A stretch of DNA of 64,000 nucleotides from Pseudomonas sp. AFG_SD02_1510_Pfu_092 (GCF_003331055.1 NZ_PUQD01000023.1:1-64000); one strand, 5' to 3'. Positions 45,543 to 57,737 are shown, counted from the stretch's first letter. Notes: generated by a model not told the origin, from the sequence alone. Program-made: numbers and translations.

Positions 45543-46808
45543 ATGCGCGTGATGAAGTGGAGCATGATCGCCCTGGCCGTTGCGGCAGGGACCTCGCAGT
45601 TGGCAGTGGCCTCGTCCCAGGACGAGTCCAAAGGTTTCATCGAAGACAGCAAGCTGAACGTCAAGACCCGCATGCTGTACTTCAGCCGTGACTTCCGTAA
45701 CAACGAAGGCGGCCAGAGCCGTCGCGAAGAAACCGGCCTGGGCTTCCTCGGCACCTTCGAGTCCGGCTTCACCCAAGGCACCGTAGGTGTGGGTGTGGAC
45801 GCCATCGGCATGCTCGGCCTGAAACTGGACAGCGGCAAGGGCCGTGCCGGCACCGGCCTGTTCCCGACCGGCTCCGACGGCCGTTCGCAGGACGACTACT
45901 CCAAGGGCGGCGCTGCGGTCAAATTCCGCATCTCCGACACCGTGCTGAAAGTGGGTGACCAGTTCACCGCGCTGCCGGTCTTCGCCACCGACGACAGCCG
46001 CCTGCTGCCAGAAATCGCTCAGGGCACCCTGATCACCAGCAACGAAATCGACGGCCTGACCCTGCACGCCGGTCACTTCACCAGCCTGACCGCCCAGGAG
46101 CAGACCAACCGCGACAGCTTCCGCCTGAAGGAAGCCAACGTGGTCGGTGGTACCTACGCCTTCACCGACAACCTCAGCACCAGCCTGTACTACTCGAAGG
46201 TTGAAGACTACTGGCGCAAATACTACGCCAACGTCAACTGGGCGCTGCCGATCTCCGACAAGCAAGGCCTGGTGTTCGACTTCAACATCTATGACACCAA
46301 GAGCGAAGGCTCGGCCGAATACCGCGCGTTCGATGGCGACAAGCTGGACAACCGTGCATTCAGCCTGTCGGGCGCCTACAACATCGGCGCTCACACCTTC
46401 ACCCTGGCCTACCAGAAAGTTACCGGTGACGGCGACTACGGCTACGGCATCGACGGTGGCGGCACCATCTTCCTGGCCAACTCCGTTGCCCGCTCCGACT
46501 TCAACGCCGAAGACGAGAAATCCTGGCAGGCTCGCTACGACCTGAACTTCGCCGAGTACGGCATCCCGGGCCTGACCTTCATGACCCGTTATGTCCGTGG
46601 TACCGATGCCAATGTCACCGGCACCAGCAACGGCAAGGAATGGGAACGCGACGTCGATGTCAAGTACGTGCTGCAGAGCGGCCCGGCGAAAGACCTGAGC
46701 TTCCGCCTGCGTCAGGCCACCTACCGTTCTTCCGATGGCACCTACTACGATTCCCCATCGATCGACGAACTGCGCCTGATCGTGGAGTACCCGCTGAGCA
46801 TCCTGTAA
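45543..46808 (+). CDS. OprD-family outer membrane porin
   Basis: This 421-residue precursor begins with a signal peptide ([20 protein letters not shown], cleavage near AVASS) followed by [20 protein letters not shown], the OprD N-terminal strand. The rest alternates as an 18-strand barrel and closes with [11 protein letters not shown]. Members are substrate-specific channels for amino acids, dipeptides or aromatic acids; the substrate here is unknown. GGAG nine bases upstream of the ATG is a good ribosome binding site (aaaggagcaaatcacg). A strong terminator follows. Confidence 0.93.
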   Translation: MRVMKWSMIALAVAAGTSQLAVASSQDESKGFIEDSKLNVKTRMLYFSRDFRNNEGGQSRREETGLGFLGTFESGFTQGTVGVGVDAIGMLGLKLDSGKGRAGTGLFPTGSDGRSQDDYSKGGAAVKFRISDTVLKVGDQFTALPVFATDDSRLLPEIAQGTLITSNEIDGLTLHAGHFTSLTAQEQTNRDSFRLKEANVVGGTYAFTDNLSTSLYYSKVEDYWRKYYANVNWALPISDKQGLVFDFNIYDTKSEGSAEYRAFDGDKLDNRAFSLSGAYNIGAHTFTLAYQKVTGDGDYGYGIDGGGTIFLANSVARSDFNAEDEKSWQARYDLNFAEYGIPGLTFMTRYVRGTDANVTGTSNGKEWERDVDVKYVLQSGPAKDLSFRLRQATYRSSDGTYYDSPSIDELRLIVEYPLSIL

Positions 46809-46833
46809 GCCTGGCTTGCAGTGCCCCGCACCT

Positions 46834-46865
46834 GAAAAAGCCCGGCGATCACGCCGGGCTTTTTC
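46834..46865 (+). terminator. Intrinsic terminator after the porin gene
   Basis: GAAAAAGCCCGGCG pairs with CGCCGGGCTTTTTC around a 4-base loop. Confidence 0.95.
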
Positions 46866-46968
46866 TTGGCTGACAAGTGTCACGCCCTGGGGCATCCTGT
46901 ACGCCTTCGTTTCGCCCCCGTACAATGCGGGGTCAATTCAATGTCTTAGGCAATCGACACGGCTCCCC

Positions 46969-48684
<1,716 letters not shown>

Positions 48685-48704
48685 TAACCAATGCACGAGT
48701 GATC

Positions 48705-49658
48705 ATGTTCAAGCGAAGTACCTTTCCCCTGGGGGGCGCCGCACTGTGCGGCGCCCTGCTCGTCAGCGGTTGCGCCAACCAGATGTCCCAGCGCAGCGAC
48801 CATGAGGAGCGCGTCGAGCGCAAACTGCTCGAGCACACCCTGCAGATCGATGTCGGCGAGCCGAAGGTCATGGAGCTTCCGCAACGGCGTGTGCGCGTGC
48901 ATGAGCAGAAGCGCTTCGAAGTCACCGAATTCGAAGTCACCCGCAGCTACGACCGCTACACGCCATACCAACCCTGGCGGGAGATCTACGAGATCCCGCT
49001 GGGTGCGGTGGCCGTGGTGGCGGGCGTGGGTGCCAATGTGGTCAACGTCTTCGCCCTGGGCAACCTGCCGGAAAGCGTCACCCACGACTGGCTCAGCTAC
49101 GGCGTGGACGGGCTCAACCCGTTCATGAACGTGCCGTCCAACGGCCGCGCCCAGCAGAACCTGGCTGGTATCAGCGAAGTGCAGAAAGGCAAGCGCGAGG
49201 AATCGACCAGCGTGCCCTGGAGCGAGCGCCTGGTCGAGGTCAAGGCCGGCCGGATGACCCACGAGCTGACCACCGACAGGAACGGCGTGCTGCGCCTGAA
49301 CCTGCTCGACAGCCCGTTCTCCGAGCAGAACCTCAACCACATCGGCACCCTGCACCTGGGCGTGGTCGACGAGGACAACGCGGTACGTGGCGATGCCAGC
49401 CTGCTGGTCAGCGCCACCCTGCGCAACAAGCTGCTCGAAGCCCATGAGCTGATCTTCGATGACCTCGAGGATGACGATGTCGGGCAATGGGTACACCGGG
49501 TCAAACGCTTGTCCGAGCTGGGCCTGGAAGAAGAAGCCAGTGAAATGGAACAGAGCCTGATCGAACTGACCCGCAACGACCCGGAGCTGCAGCAGGAGTT
49601 TCTGCAATCGCTGACCAAGGCCACCGGCCGGTTGGTGGCTGATCCGGGTGTGCAATAA
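48705..49658 (+). CDS. Uncharacterised lipoprotein (317 residues)
   Basis: The start MFKRSTFPLGGAALCGALLV leads to SGC, a lipobox with Cys23. The mature part contains a central short hydrophobic stretch (PLGAVAVVAGVGANVVNVFA, ~98-117) that could be a membrane segment, then a beta-rich region and a helical, acidic C-terminus. The stretches RSYDRYTPYQPWREIYEIPL and LSYGVDGLNPFMNVPSNGRA look conserved but I do not recognise a family. It is just downstream of proS and probably co-transcribed. No functional claim can be made. Confidence 0.75.
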   Translation: MFKRSTFPLGGAALCGALLVSGCANQMSQRSDHEERVERKLLEHTLQIDVGEPKVMELPQRRVRVHEQKRFEVTEFEVTRSYDRYTPYQPWREIYEIPLGAVAVVAGVGANVVNVFALGNLPESVTHDWLSYGVDGLNPFMNVPSNGRAQQNLAGISEVQKGKREESTSVPWSERLVEVKAGRMTHELTTDRNGVLRLNLLDSPFSEQNLNHIGTLHLGVVDEDNAVRGDASLLVSATLRNKLLEAHELIFDDLEDDDVGQWVHRVKRLSELGLEEEASEMEQSLIELTRNDPELQQEFLQSLTKATGRLVADPGVQ

Positions 49659-49665
49659 CTGCTCC

Positions 49666-49758
49666 CTGTGGGAGCGGCCTTGTGTCGCGAAAGGGCTGCA
49701 GAGCAGCCCCGACAATTGATGCATCACTGCTGAAACCTGGGGCCGCAGCGCGGCCCGG
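49666..49758. repeat. REP element pair between convergent genes
   Basis: ctgtgggagcggccttgtgt..ctgcagagcagccccg followed by ggggccgcagcgcggccc. It sits between the lipoprotein gene and dinB. Confidence 0.8.
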
Positions 49759-49762
49759 GCCT

Positions 49763-50827
49763 TCATTTAGGCGGAAACAGCTCCAGCTGTTCATGCGCCC
49801 CGCGCAAGTCGCGCAACCTCACCCCTACCCCCAGCAAGCGCACCGGCTTGCCACCACGGGCAAACGCCTGCCCCAGCAACTGTCGATAGCTTTCCAGGTC
49901 CCTGCCCGCCCCCGCCTGTTCCAGGGTGGTCTGGCTGAAGTCATGGAACTTGACCTTGACGAAGGGTTTTTCCGGCCGGTAACTGCTGTCCATACGGGCG
50001 ATACGCGCGTCCAGGCTTTCCAGTAGTTCGGGTAGCCGTGCCAGGCAACTGGCCAGGTCCGGCAGGTCGGTGTCGTAGGTATTTTCCACGCTGACCGATT
50101 GCCGGCGGCTGTCATTGTGCACTGCACGCTCGTCGATACCCCGCGCCAGCCCCCACAAACGCTCGCCAAAACTGCCGAATTCGCGCACCAGCGCCAAACG
50201 CGACCAGTCGCGCAGCTGCAGGCAGGTTTCGATACCCAGGCGTGCCAGCTTGTCTGCCGTTACCTTGCCCACCCCGTGCAGCCTGGCTACCGGCAAGGCG
50301 GCGACGAAAGCCTCCACCTCACCCGGGGTAATCACGAACAGGCCATTGGGCTTGCGCCAGTCGCTGGCGATCTTGGCCAGGAACTTGTTCGGCGCCACGC
50401 CGGCCGAAACGGTGATATGCAAGGTGCGGGCAACGCGTCGGCGGATGTCTTCGGCGATGCGCGTGGCGCTGCCCGCATACCACTGGCTGTCGCTCACATC
50501 CAGGTAGGCCTCGTCCAGCGATAACGGCTCGATCAGCTCGGTGTAGTCGCGAAAGATCGTGTGGATCTCCCGCGAAGCCTCACGGTAGGCCTCGAAACGC
50601 GGCTTGACGATCAGCAGGTCGGGGCACAGCTTCAGCGCGTGCCGCGACGACATGGCCGAACGCACGCCATAGGCACGCGCCTCATAGTTGCAGGTGGCGA
50701 TCACCCCGCGATGGTCAGGCGAGCCCCCCACTGCCATGGGCCGCCCGGCAAGGCGCGGGTCGTCACGCATTTCGATGGCGGCGTAGAAGCAATCGCAGTC
50801 GACATGGATGATCTTGCGCAAGGACAT
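49763..50827 (-). CDS. dinB: DNA polymerase IV
   Basis: The 354-residue Y-family polymerase starts MSLRKIIHVDCDCFYAAIEM and has the steric-gate region, catalytic acids Asp10 and the EPLSLDEAYLDVS motif, the helix-hairpin-helix thumb and the little-finger domain. It ends with LELFPPK, a beta-clamp-binding peptide of the QLxLF class (HEQLELF). It makes error-prone bypass of lesions. Upstream is an AT-rich region, but no clear LexA box was seen by eye. Confidence 0.96.
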   Translation of the reverse strand: MSLRKIIHVDCDCFYAAIEMRDDPRLAGRPMAVGGSPDHRGVIATCNYEARAYGVRSAMSSRHALKLCPDLLIVKPRFEAYREASREIHTIFRDYTELIEPLSLDEAYLDVSDSQWYAGSATRIAEDIRRRVARTLHITVSAGVAPNKFLAKIASDWRKPNGLFVITPGEVEAFVAALPVARLHGVGKVTADKLARLGIETCLQLRDWSRLALVREFGSFGERLWGLARGIDERAVHNDSRRQSVSVENTYDTDLPDLASCLARLPELLESLDARIARMDSSYRPEKPFVKVKFHDFSQTTLEQAGAGRDLESYRQLLGQAFARGGKPVRLLGVGVRLRDLRGAHEQLELFPPK

Positions 50828-51000
50828 GGATGACCGTCAGCACTGTAAATTCATACAGATAGTATCGCATGCGTACTGTTGTGAAACAGCTCACCCGCAT
50901 CGGCACACGATAATCGGCCTGGAAGCCCCGCCGCGCCTGAGCTGCACCCATTTGAAGACGCTAAGGGTTTGAACAAAAAAGGTTTTTTCAGAACATTTGC

Positions 51001-51028
51001 TTGACAATGGGAAGCAAATCCGTAGAAT
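51001..51028 (+). promoter_or_regulatory. Strong sigma-70 promoter for initiator tRNA
   Basis: TTGACA at 51001-51006 and TAGAAT at 51023-51028 with 16-base spacing, 13 bases before the tRNA. Confidence 0.85.
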
Positions 51029-51041
51029 TCGATCTCACAGG

Positions 51042-51118
<77 letters not shown>

Positions 51119-51128
51119 TATTCGTCAG

Positions 51129-51167
51129 AACAAACCCCGCCTGTGTAACAGCAGCGCGGGGTTTGTT
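51129..51167 (+). terminator. Terminator of the initiator tRNA
   Basis: AACAAACCCCGC (51129-51140) pairs with GCGGGGTTTGTT (51156-51167) and is followed by GTTTTC. Confidence 0.93.
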
Positions 51168-51378
51168 GTTTTCGCCCCTCTGCTTTTTCCTCGCCTTGAA
51201 TTCCCTCGCCCTCAGCCCCCCCCCAGGCTAGAGATGGCGTGCCCTGGATGAACTATCTTTAACCCGGCCAGGCCGCTGCAAGCGCCCGACGCCGGAGTAA
51301 CATGGGATACGTTTTTCTAAGGGACTTTCACTTGGCCGCACCTTCCCCTCACCTCGCGCTGCTTGCCCGAGGCAACCC

Positions 51379-54021
51379 ATGACTTCGCCAAACCCAGAAC
51401 CCGCAGCGCCGCTCGCCTCGGCGCTGCCGGGGGCCGTGCAGCGCCTGCCGCTGCTCGAGCGCCTGAGCCGCTACCGTCAGCCCATCAGCCTGGCAGTGAC
51501 CCTGGTGCTGTTCACCATGGCCTTGATCGCCTGCCGCCACCTGCTGAGCGAGCTGGATATCTATGCCTTGCACGATGCCATGCTCAGCGTACCGACCCAG
51601 TCACTGCTGGGTGCCTTGCTGGCAACCGTGGCCGGTTTCCTGATTCTGCTGGGTTACGAGTGGTCGGCCAGCCGCTATGCCGGTGTGAAACTGCCGCTGC
51701 CCAGCCTGCTGCTGGGCGGCTTCAGTGCCTTTGCCATCGGCAATGCCATCGGCCTGTCGATGTTGTCGGGAGGTTCGGTGCGCTACCGCCTGTATGCGCG
51801 GCAAGGGGTCGGCGCAGGCGAAGTGGCGCGGATGAGCGTGTTCGCCAGCCTTTCGCTGGGCTGTGCGCTACCGCCCCTGGCCGCCTTGGCGACCCTGAGC
51901 GACCTGCCGGCGGCCTCGGCCGCACTGGGTCTGGCGCCGGGCTTGCTGGCGGCTATCGCCATCGCCGTGCTGGTGCTGTGCAGCGTGCTGGTGTTCGGCC
52001 TGTACCGCCGGCGCCTGGCCGAACAGCCACTGGCCGATAACCTGCTGGTGCAGCTAGGCCGGCGCACACTGCGCCTGCCCGGCGCCCGCCTGAGCGCCCT
52101 GCAACTGCTGATCACCGCACTGGATGTCGCGGCTGCCGCCACCGTGCTGTACCTGCTGCTGCCCGAGGCACCGCCGTTCGGTGCGTTCGTGCTGGTCTAC
52201 CTGTTGGCGCTGGCCGCCGGGGTGCTCAGCCACGTACCCGGTGGCGTCGGGGTGTTCGAAGCGATCCTGCTGGCGGCCTTCGCCGACCAGCTTGGCGCGG
52301 CGCCACTGGCAGCGGCGCTGCTGCTGTATCGGCTGATCTACGTGGTGCTGCCGCTGCTGCTGGCCTGTGTGCTGCTGCTGGCCAACGAGGCCCGGCGCCT
52401 GCTGTTCGCGCAACAGGCGATCAAGGCTGCGTCCGGGTTGGCGGCGCCGATTCTGTCGATTCTGGTGTTCCTGTCCGGGGTAGTGCTGCTGTTCTCCGGG
52501 GCCACGCCAGAGATCGATACACGCCTGGAACACATGGGCTTTCTGGTGCCGCACCGCCTGATCGATGCCTCGCACTTCGGTGCCAGCCTGATCGGCGTGC
52601 TGTGCCTGCTGCTGGCCCAGGGCCTGCGCCGGCGTCTGTCCGCCGCCTGGCTGTTGACCACCGTGCTGTTGCTGGTCGGTGCCCTGCTGTCGCTGCTCAA
52701 AGGTTTCGATTGGGAGGAAGCCTGCCTGCTGACCCTGACGGCCGCCCTGCTCGCCCTGTTCCGTCGCTCCTTCTACCGCCCCAGCCGCTTGCTCGAGCTG
52801 CCGTTCTCGCCGGTGTTTCTGGTAGCCAGCGCCTGCGTGCTTGGCGCATCGGTGTGGCTGCTGCTGTTCGCCTACCAGGATGTGCCCTACAGCCATCAGC
52901 TGTGGTGGCAGTTCACCCTGGATGCCGACGCCCCGCGCGGCCTGCGCGCCGCCATGGGCAGCGCCTTGCTGCTGGCGGCGGTAGCCCTGACCTGGCTGCT
53001 GCGCACGGCACCACCGGTGATCCACCTGCCCGATGAACAGGAACTGCAGCGCGCCAACCGCATTCTGCTTGCCTCTGACCAACCCGATGGCGGCCTGGCG
53101 CTGACCGGCGACAAGGCGTTGCTGTTCCACCCGGCCGACAACGCCTTTCTCATGTACGCGCGGCGCGGCCGCAGCCTGGTGGCGCTGTACGACCCGATCG
53201 GCCCGGCCCAGGAGCGCGCCGAGATGATCTGGCAGTTCCGCGACCTGTGCGACCTGCACCATGCCCGCCCGGTGTTCTACCAGGTGCGTGCCGAGAACCT
53301 GCCGTTCTATATGGACATCGGCCTGACCGCGCTGAAGCTGGGCGAAGAAGCCCGGGTCGATTTGCGCCGCTTCGACCTGGAAGCCAAGGGCAAGGAGATG
53401 AAAGACCTGCGTTACACCTGGAACCGCGGCGGCCGTGACGGCCTGACCCTGGAAATCCACGAACCCGGCCATGCGCCCCTGGCAGAGCTGAAAGAAATTT
53501 CCGATGCCTGGCTGGCCGGCAAGAACGTACGCGAGAAAGGCTTCTCGCTGGGACGCTTCAGCGCGGACTACCTGCAACACTTCCGCATTGCCCTGATCCG
53601 CTTCCAGGGCCGGCCGGTGGCCTTCGCCAACCTGCTCGAAACCCATGGCAACGAACTGGCCAGCCTCGACCTGATGCGTGCGCACCCCGAGGCGCCGAAG
53701 CTGACCATGGAATTCATGATGATCGGCCTGATCCTGCATTACAAAAGCCATGACTACGCCCGCTTCAGCCTGGGCATGGTGCCGCTATCCGGGCTGCAGC
53801 CGCGGCGTGGCGCGCCCCTGACCCAGCGTCTGGGCTCGATGGTGTTTCGCCGTGGCGAGCAGTTGTACAACTTCCAGGGGCTTCGCCGCTTCAAGGACAA
53901 ATTCCAACCGGACTGGGAACCCCGCTACATGGCCGTGCCGGCCGGGCTCGACCCGCTGGTAGCGCTGGCCGACACTGCCGCCCTGATCGCGGGCGGCCTG
54001 ACTGGATTGGTGAAACGTTGA
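51379..54021 (+). CDS. mprF: Bifunctional aminoacyl-phosphatidylglycerol synthase/flippase MprF
   Basis: An 880-residue protein with about 14 membrane segments in the first ~520 residues (the flippase part) and a C-terminal GNAT-like DUF2156 domain (~545-870) with GRSLVALYDPIGPAQERAEM and FMMIGLILHYKSHDYARFSL. The P. aeruginosa homologue transfers Ala from Ala-tRNA to phosphatidylglycerol and lowers sensitivity to cationic peptides; the same is likely here, but Lys is possible. The stop codon overlaps the next ATG (TGATG), so the following lipase-like gene is coupled. Confidence 0.95.
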   Translation: MTSPNPEPAAPLASALPGAVQRLPLLERLSRYRQPISLAVTLVLFTMALIACRHLLSELDIYALHDAMLSVPTQSLLGALLATVAGFLILLGYEWSASRYAGVKLPLPSLLLGGFSAFAIGNAIGLSMLSGGSVRYRLYARQGVGAGEVARMSVFASLSLGCALPPLAALATLSDLPAASAALGLAPGLLAAIAIAVLVLCSVLVFGLYRRRLAEQPLADNLLVQLGRRTLRLPGARLSALQLLITALDVAAAATVLYLLLPEAPPFGAFVLVYLLALAAGVLSHVPGGVGVFEAILLAAFADQLGAAPLAAALLLYRLIYVVLPLLLACVLLLANEARRLLFAQQAIKAASGLAAPILSILVFLSGVVLLFSGATPEIDTRLEHMGFLVPHRLIDASHFGASLIGVLCLLLAQGLRRRLSAAWLLTTVLLLVGALLSLLKGFDWEEACLLTLTAALLALFRRSFYRPSRLLELPFSPVFLVASACVLGASVWLLLFAYQDVPYSHQLWWQFTLDADAPRGLRAAMGSALLLAAVALTWLLRTAPPVIHLPDEQELQRANRILLASDQPDGGLALTGDKALLFHPADNAFLMYARRGRSLVALYDPIGPAQERAEMIWQFRDLCDLHHARPVFYQVRAENLPFYMDIGLTALKLGEEARVDLRRFDLEAKGKEMKDLRYTWNRGGRDGLTLEIHEPGHAPLAELKEISDAWLAGKNVREKGFSLGRFSADYLQHFRIALIRFQGRPVAFANLLETHGNELASLDLMRAHPEAPKLTMEFMMIGLILHYKSHDYARFSLGMVPLSGLQPRRGAPLTQRLGSMVFRRGEQLYNFQGLRRFKDKFQPDWEPRYMAVPAGLDPLVALADTAALIAGGLTGLVKR

Positions 54022-55313
54022 TGAGCAGACGCTTTTGGCTGTACCTGCTGGTTCCTCTGCTGCTGGCTGCCCTGGGCGGGGCGCTAGCGTTCTGGCTGTG
54101 GACGCGCCCGGCCCCCGAGCCGCGCCTGGAGCAACTGGGCATGAATGATACCCGTATCACCCGCGTCACCCCTGGTGTGCACCCCAAGGCCCGGGTGGCC
54201 ATCGGTGTACCCCAGGGCCAGGCGCTGAGCGACCGGCAGTTGCTGGACCTGGCCCAGGCCGGCGAAGCGCAGCTGGTGCAAGTGATTTTGCCGCCCAGCG
54301 ACTGCAACAAGCAGCAACAGGCGCTGGACCTGGCCCTGGCGCAGTTGCCGGAAAAGCCGACCCTGGTCGCCGGTATCGGCCCTGGCGCCGCCCAGGCCTG
54401 GCGCTGGCTGGCCAGCCAGAACGACGACAAGGCGCGGGCGATTTCCGTGGATTTCAGCCTGGAGCAACCGGGCTGCCAGGCGCCGCTGCCGAAGGCCGCC
54501 GCCCACGGCCACTGGAACGTTGCCTGGAACGACAACCCGGATGATGCCAGCGCCGCCTTCGTGCGCGACCAGGCCAATGCCGAAACCAGCATCAGCGACT
54601 ATGACATCCACCTGCCCCAGGTGCTCAAGGCCCAGCTGACCCAGGCCCTGGTCGGCCACGACGGCAACACCTTGGCCATCCCGGTGGTGGAGGTGCCCGC
54701 CGGGCAGACCACCGACACGGTGACCCTGTTCCTCTCCGGTGATGGTGGCTGGCGTGACCTGGACCGCGATGTGGCCGGGGAAATGGCCAAGCTGGGCTAT
54801 CCGGTGGTGGGCATCGACACGCTGCGCTACTACTGGCAGCACAAGACCCCGGAGCAGAGCGCCGCCGACCTGTCCGAGCTGATGCAGCACTACCGGCAGA
54901 AATGGGGCACCAAGCGCTTCGTGCTGACCGGCTATTCGTTCGGTGCCGATGTACTGCCTGCGATCTACAACCGCCTGCCGGCCGAGGATCAGCAGCGTAT
55001 CGACGCCGTGATGTTGTTGGCCTTTGCCCGCAGCGGCAGCTTCGAGATCGAAGTCGAAGGCTGGCTGGGCAAGGAAGGCCAGGAAGCCCCGACCGGGCCG
55101 GAAATGGCCAGGCTGCCGGCGGCCAAGGTGGTTTGCGTGTATGGCGTGGAGGAAAGCGACGAAAGCGGTTGCACAGATACCACGGCGGTCGGCGAGCGCT
55201 TGAAGCTGCCGGGTGGTCACCACTTCGACGAAAACTACCCGGCGCTGGCCAAGCGCCTGATCGGCGAGATCGAGACACGCCAGGGCAAATCGAGCGTGGC
55301 GGCGCAGAACTGA
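54021..55313 (+). CDS. AcvB/VirJ-type alpha/beta-hydrolase, probable aminoacyl-PG hydrolase
   Basis: This 430-residue protein has an N-terminal signal anchor (WLYLLVPLLLAALGGALAFW) and a periplasmic domain containing the nucleophile elbow LTGYSFGADVLP (G-x-S-x-G) and FLSGDGGWRDLDRDVAGEMA, typical of VirJ/AcvB. In P. aeruginosa the gene paired with mprF encodes a periplasmic hydrolase that removes Ala from alanyl-PG, and the pair balances lipid charge. The ATG at 54021 overlaps the mprF stop by one base; a TTG three bases earlier is not needed. The gene ends ahead of a REP array. Confidence 0.92.
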   Translation: MSRRFWLYLLVPLLLAALGGALAFWLWTRPAPEPRLEQLGMNDTRITRVTPGVHPKARVAIGVPQGQALSDRQLLDLAQAGEAQLVQVILPPSDCNKQQQALDLALAQLPEKPTLVAGIGPGAAQAWRWLASQNDDKARAISVDFSLEQPGCQAPLPKAAAHGHWNVAWNDNPDDASAAFVRDQANAETSISDYDIHLPQVLKAQLTQALVGHDGNTLAIPVVEVPAGQTTDTVTLFLSGDGGWRDLDRDVAGEMAKLGYPVVGIDTLRYYWQHKTPEQSAADLSELMQHYRQKWGTKRFVLTGYSFGADVLPAIYNRLPAEDQQRIDAVMLLAFARSGSFEIEVEGWLGKEGQEAPTGPEMARLPAAKVVCVYGVEESDESGCTDTTAVGERLKLPGGHHFDENYPALAKRLIGEIETRQGKSSVAAQN

Positions 55314-55322
55314 TAGCAACCT

Positions 55323-55821
55323 GTGTGGGAGCGGCCGTGGCCGCGAACACCGGCGAAGCCGGTGTCATCCACCGCGCCGCCTGCTTCGCGGGCACGCCCG
55401 CTCCCACAGGTACGACGCTGACTTCGGGTTCACACGGTACCTGTGGGAGCGGCTTTAGCCGCGAACACCGGCGCAGCCGGTGCCATACACCGCGCCGTCT
55501 GCTTCGCGGGTGAACCCGCTCCCACATGCCCCGGGCTCACGCGATAATCTGTGGGAGCGGCCGCGGCCGCGAACACCGGCGAAGCCGGTGCCATCCACCG
55601 CGCCGCCTGCTTCGCGGGTGAACCCGCTCCCACATGCCCCGGGCTCACGCGAACACCGGCGCAGCCGGTGCCATCCACCGCGCCGTCTGCTTCGCGGGTG
55701 AACCCGCTCCCACATGCCCCGGGCTCACGCGATAATCTGTGGGAGCGGCCGTGGCCGCGAACACCGGCGAAGCCGGTGCCATCCACCGCGCCGCCGGCTT
55801 CGCGGGCACGCCCGCTCCCGC
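55323..55821. repeat. Tandem array of five REP-type units (one truncated)
   Basis: Full units begin with tgtgggagcgg at about 55324, 55442, 55550 and 55738, each with a ccggcg(a/c)agccggt core (gaacaccgg then gtgccatccaccgcgccg) and an inverted terminal copy. A fourth-position unit at ~55649-55717 lacks its first half. Linker tgccccgggctcacgcga recurs three times, at about 55527, 55635 and 55714. The array ends six bases before the kup stop. It is a BIME-like block, recently duplicated by appearance. Confidence 0.93.
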
Positions 55822-55826
55822 CAGGA

Positions 55827-57737
55827 TCAGATCTCGACCTGGGTCCCCAGTTCGATCACCCGGTTCAGCGGCAAGTTGAAGAAGCGCAGGTTACCGTTGG
55901 CGTTCTTCAGCAGGAAGGCAAACAGATTGCCCCGCCAGCGCGACATGCCTTCAAGCCGTGACGCAATCACCGTCTCGCGGCTGAGGAAGTAGGTGGTACG
56001 CATCGGCGTGAAATCCAGCGCTTCCAGATGGCACAGTTTCAACGCCGCCGGCACGTCCGGTTCGTCCATGAAGCCGAAGTGCAGCAACACGCGGAAGAAC
56101 CCGTCGCCATACGCCTCCACTTCAAAGCGCTCCTGTTCCGGCACCCGCGGCCGGTCTTCGCTGACCACGGTCAGCAGCACCACCTGGCTGTGCAACACCT
56201 GGTTATGCAGCATGTTGTGCAACAGCGCATGGGGCACGGCATCGGAGCGCGCCGTGAGGAACACCGCCGTGCCTTCGACCCGGTGCGGCGGCTGAATGCG
56301 GATACTGCTGATGAACAACTGCAGGGGCAGCGCGCCTTCGTCGATACGCTCCACCAGGATCTGCTTGCCGCGCTTCCAGGTGCTCATCAACAGGTACAGC
56401 ACGCCGCCGGCCAATACCGGGAAAGCACCACCCTGGACAATCTTCGGCACGTTGGCGGCAAAGAACAGCCCATCCACGAACAGGAAGCCCAACAGGATCG
56501 GCACCGCCAGCACCGGTGGCCACTTCCACAGCAACAGCATCACCGCCGAGACCAGGATGGTGGTCATCAGCATGGTACCGGTCACCGCCACGCCGTAAGC
56601 CGCCGCCAACGCGCCGGACGACTCGAAACCGATCACCAGCAATACCACGCCGACCATCAGCGTCCAGTTCACCGCACCAATGTAGATCTGCCCCTGTTCG
56701 TCGCTGGAGGTGTGCTGGATCTGCATGCGTGGGATGTAACCCAGCTGGATCGCCTGGCGAGTCAGCGAGAAAGCTCCCGAGATCACCGCTTGCGAGGCGA
56801 TCACCGTGGCCAGGGTGGCCAGCCCGACCAACGGCAGCAGCGCCCAGCCTGGCGCCAGCAGGTAGAACGGGTTACGGGCTGCCTCAGGGCTCTGCAGCAG
56901 CAACGCACCCTGGCCAAAATAGTTGAGCACCAGCGCCGGTAGCACCAGGATGAACCAGGCCCGGGCGATCGGCTGGCGGCCAAAGTGGCCCATGTCGGCG
57001 TACAGCGCCTCGGCACCGGTCAATGCCAGCACCACCGCGCCGAGGATGGCCACGCCCATGCCGGGGTGGACCACGAAGAAGTTCACCGCCCAGACCGGGT
57101 TGAACGCCCTGAGCACTTCCGGGCTCTGCGAGATGCCATGCACCCCCAGCGCGCCCAGGGCCACGAACCAGGTGACCATGACCGGGCCGAACAGCTTGCC
57201 GATTTTCTCGGTGCCGTGCTTCTGCACCAGAAACAGCGCCACCAGCACCACCAGCGAAATCGGCACTACCCAGTGGTCGATGCCGTCAAAGGCCAGGCCC
57301 ATGCCCTCCACCGCCGACAGCACCGACACCGCCGGGGTGATCATGCTGTCGCCGTAGAACAGCGAAGCACCGATCAGCCCGCACACCACCATCAGCGTAC
57401 GCAAGCGCGGGTAGGCCGCCGTGGCCCGTCGCGCCAGTGCGGTCAACGCCATGGTGCCGCCCTCGCCCTGGTTGTCGGCGCGCAGGATGAACATCACGTA
57501 CTTGAACGAGACCACCCACAGCAGCGACCAGAGGATCAGCGACAGGATCCCCAGTACGCCATCATGGTTGACCGGTACCCCATAACCACCGCTGAAGACT
57601 TCCTTGAGGGTATACAAGGGGCTGGTGCCGATATCGCCATAAACCACCCCGACCGCTGCCACGAGCAGGCTCAGCGACCGCGTCGCTCCCTGCCTCCCCT
57701 GGTGCCCGCCCTCGGCGTGACTGCTTGCCTGAACCAT
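55827..57737 (-). CDS. kup: Potassium uptake protein Kup
   Basis: The 636-residue potassium/proton symporter has about 12 membrane helices in the first ~440 residues, beginning [20 protein letters not shown], the Kup/HAK signature, with [18 protein letters not shown] and [20 protein letters not shown] further in. A cytoplasmic C-terminal domain follows. The ATG at 57737 ([11 protein letters not shown]) is chosen; an in-frame start nine codons earlier lacks support. Divergent from rimO with 237 bases between. Confidence 0.96.
   Translation of the reverse strand: MVQASSHAEGGHQGRQGATRSLSLLVAAVGVVYGDIGTSPLYTLKEVFSGGYGVPVNHDGVLGILSLILWSLLWVVSFKYVMFILRADNQGEGGTMALTALARRATAAYPRLRTLMVVCGLIGASLFYGDSMITPAVSVLSAVEGMGLAFDGIDHWVVPISLVVLVALFLVQKHGTEKIGKLFGPVMVTWFVALGALGVHGISQSPEVLRAFNPVWAVNFFVVHPGMGVAILGAVVLALTGAEALYADMGHFGRQPIARAWFILVLPALVLNYFGQGALLLQSPEAARNPFYLLAPGWALLPLVGLATLATVIASQAVISGAFSLTRQAIQLGYIPRMQIQHTSSDEQGQIYIGAVNWTLMVGVVLLVIGFESSGALAAAYGVAVTGTMLMTTILVSAVMLLLWKWPPVLAVPILLGFLFVDGLFFAANVPKIVQGGAFPVLAGGVLYLLMSTWKRGKQILVERIDEGALPLQLFISSIRIQPPHRVEGTAVFLTARSDAVPHALLHNMLHNQVLHSQVVLLTVVSEDRPRVPEQERFEVEAYGDGFFRVLLHFGFMDEPDVPAALKLCHLEALDFTPMRTTYFLSRETVIASRLEGMSRWRGNLFAFLLKNANGNLRFFNLPLNRVIELGTQVEI

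Noticed and set aside
52054..53751. 565-codon minus-strand frame inside mprF
   Set aside because: Gln/His-rich translation typical of a reverse-frame shadow; mprF is intact on the plus strand.
55323..55821. CRISPR array
   Set aside because: The repeats are palindromic REP units with conserved linkers rather than unique spacers of equal size, and no cas gene is in the window.
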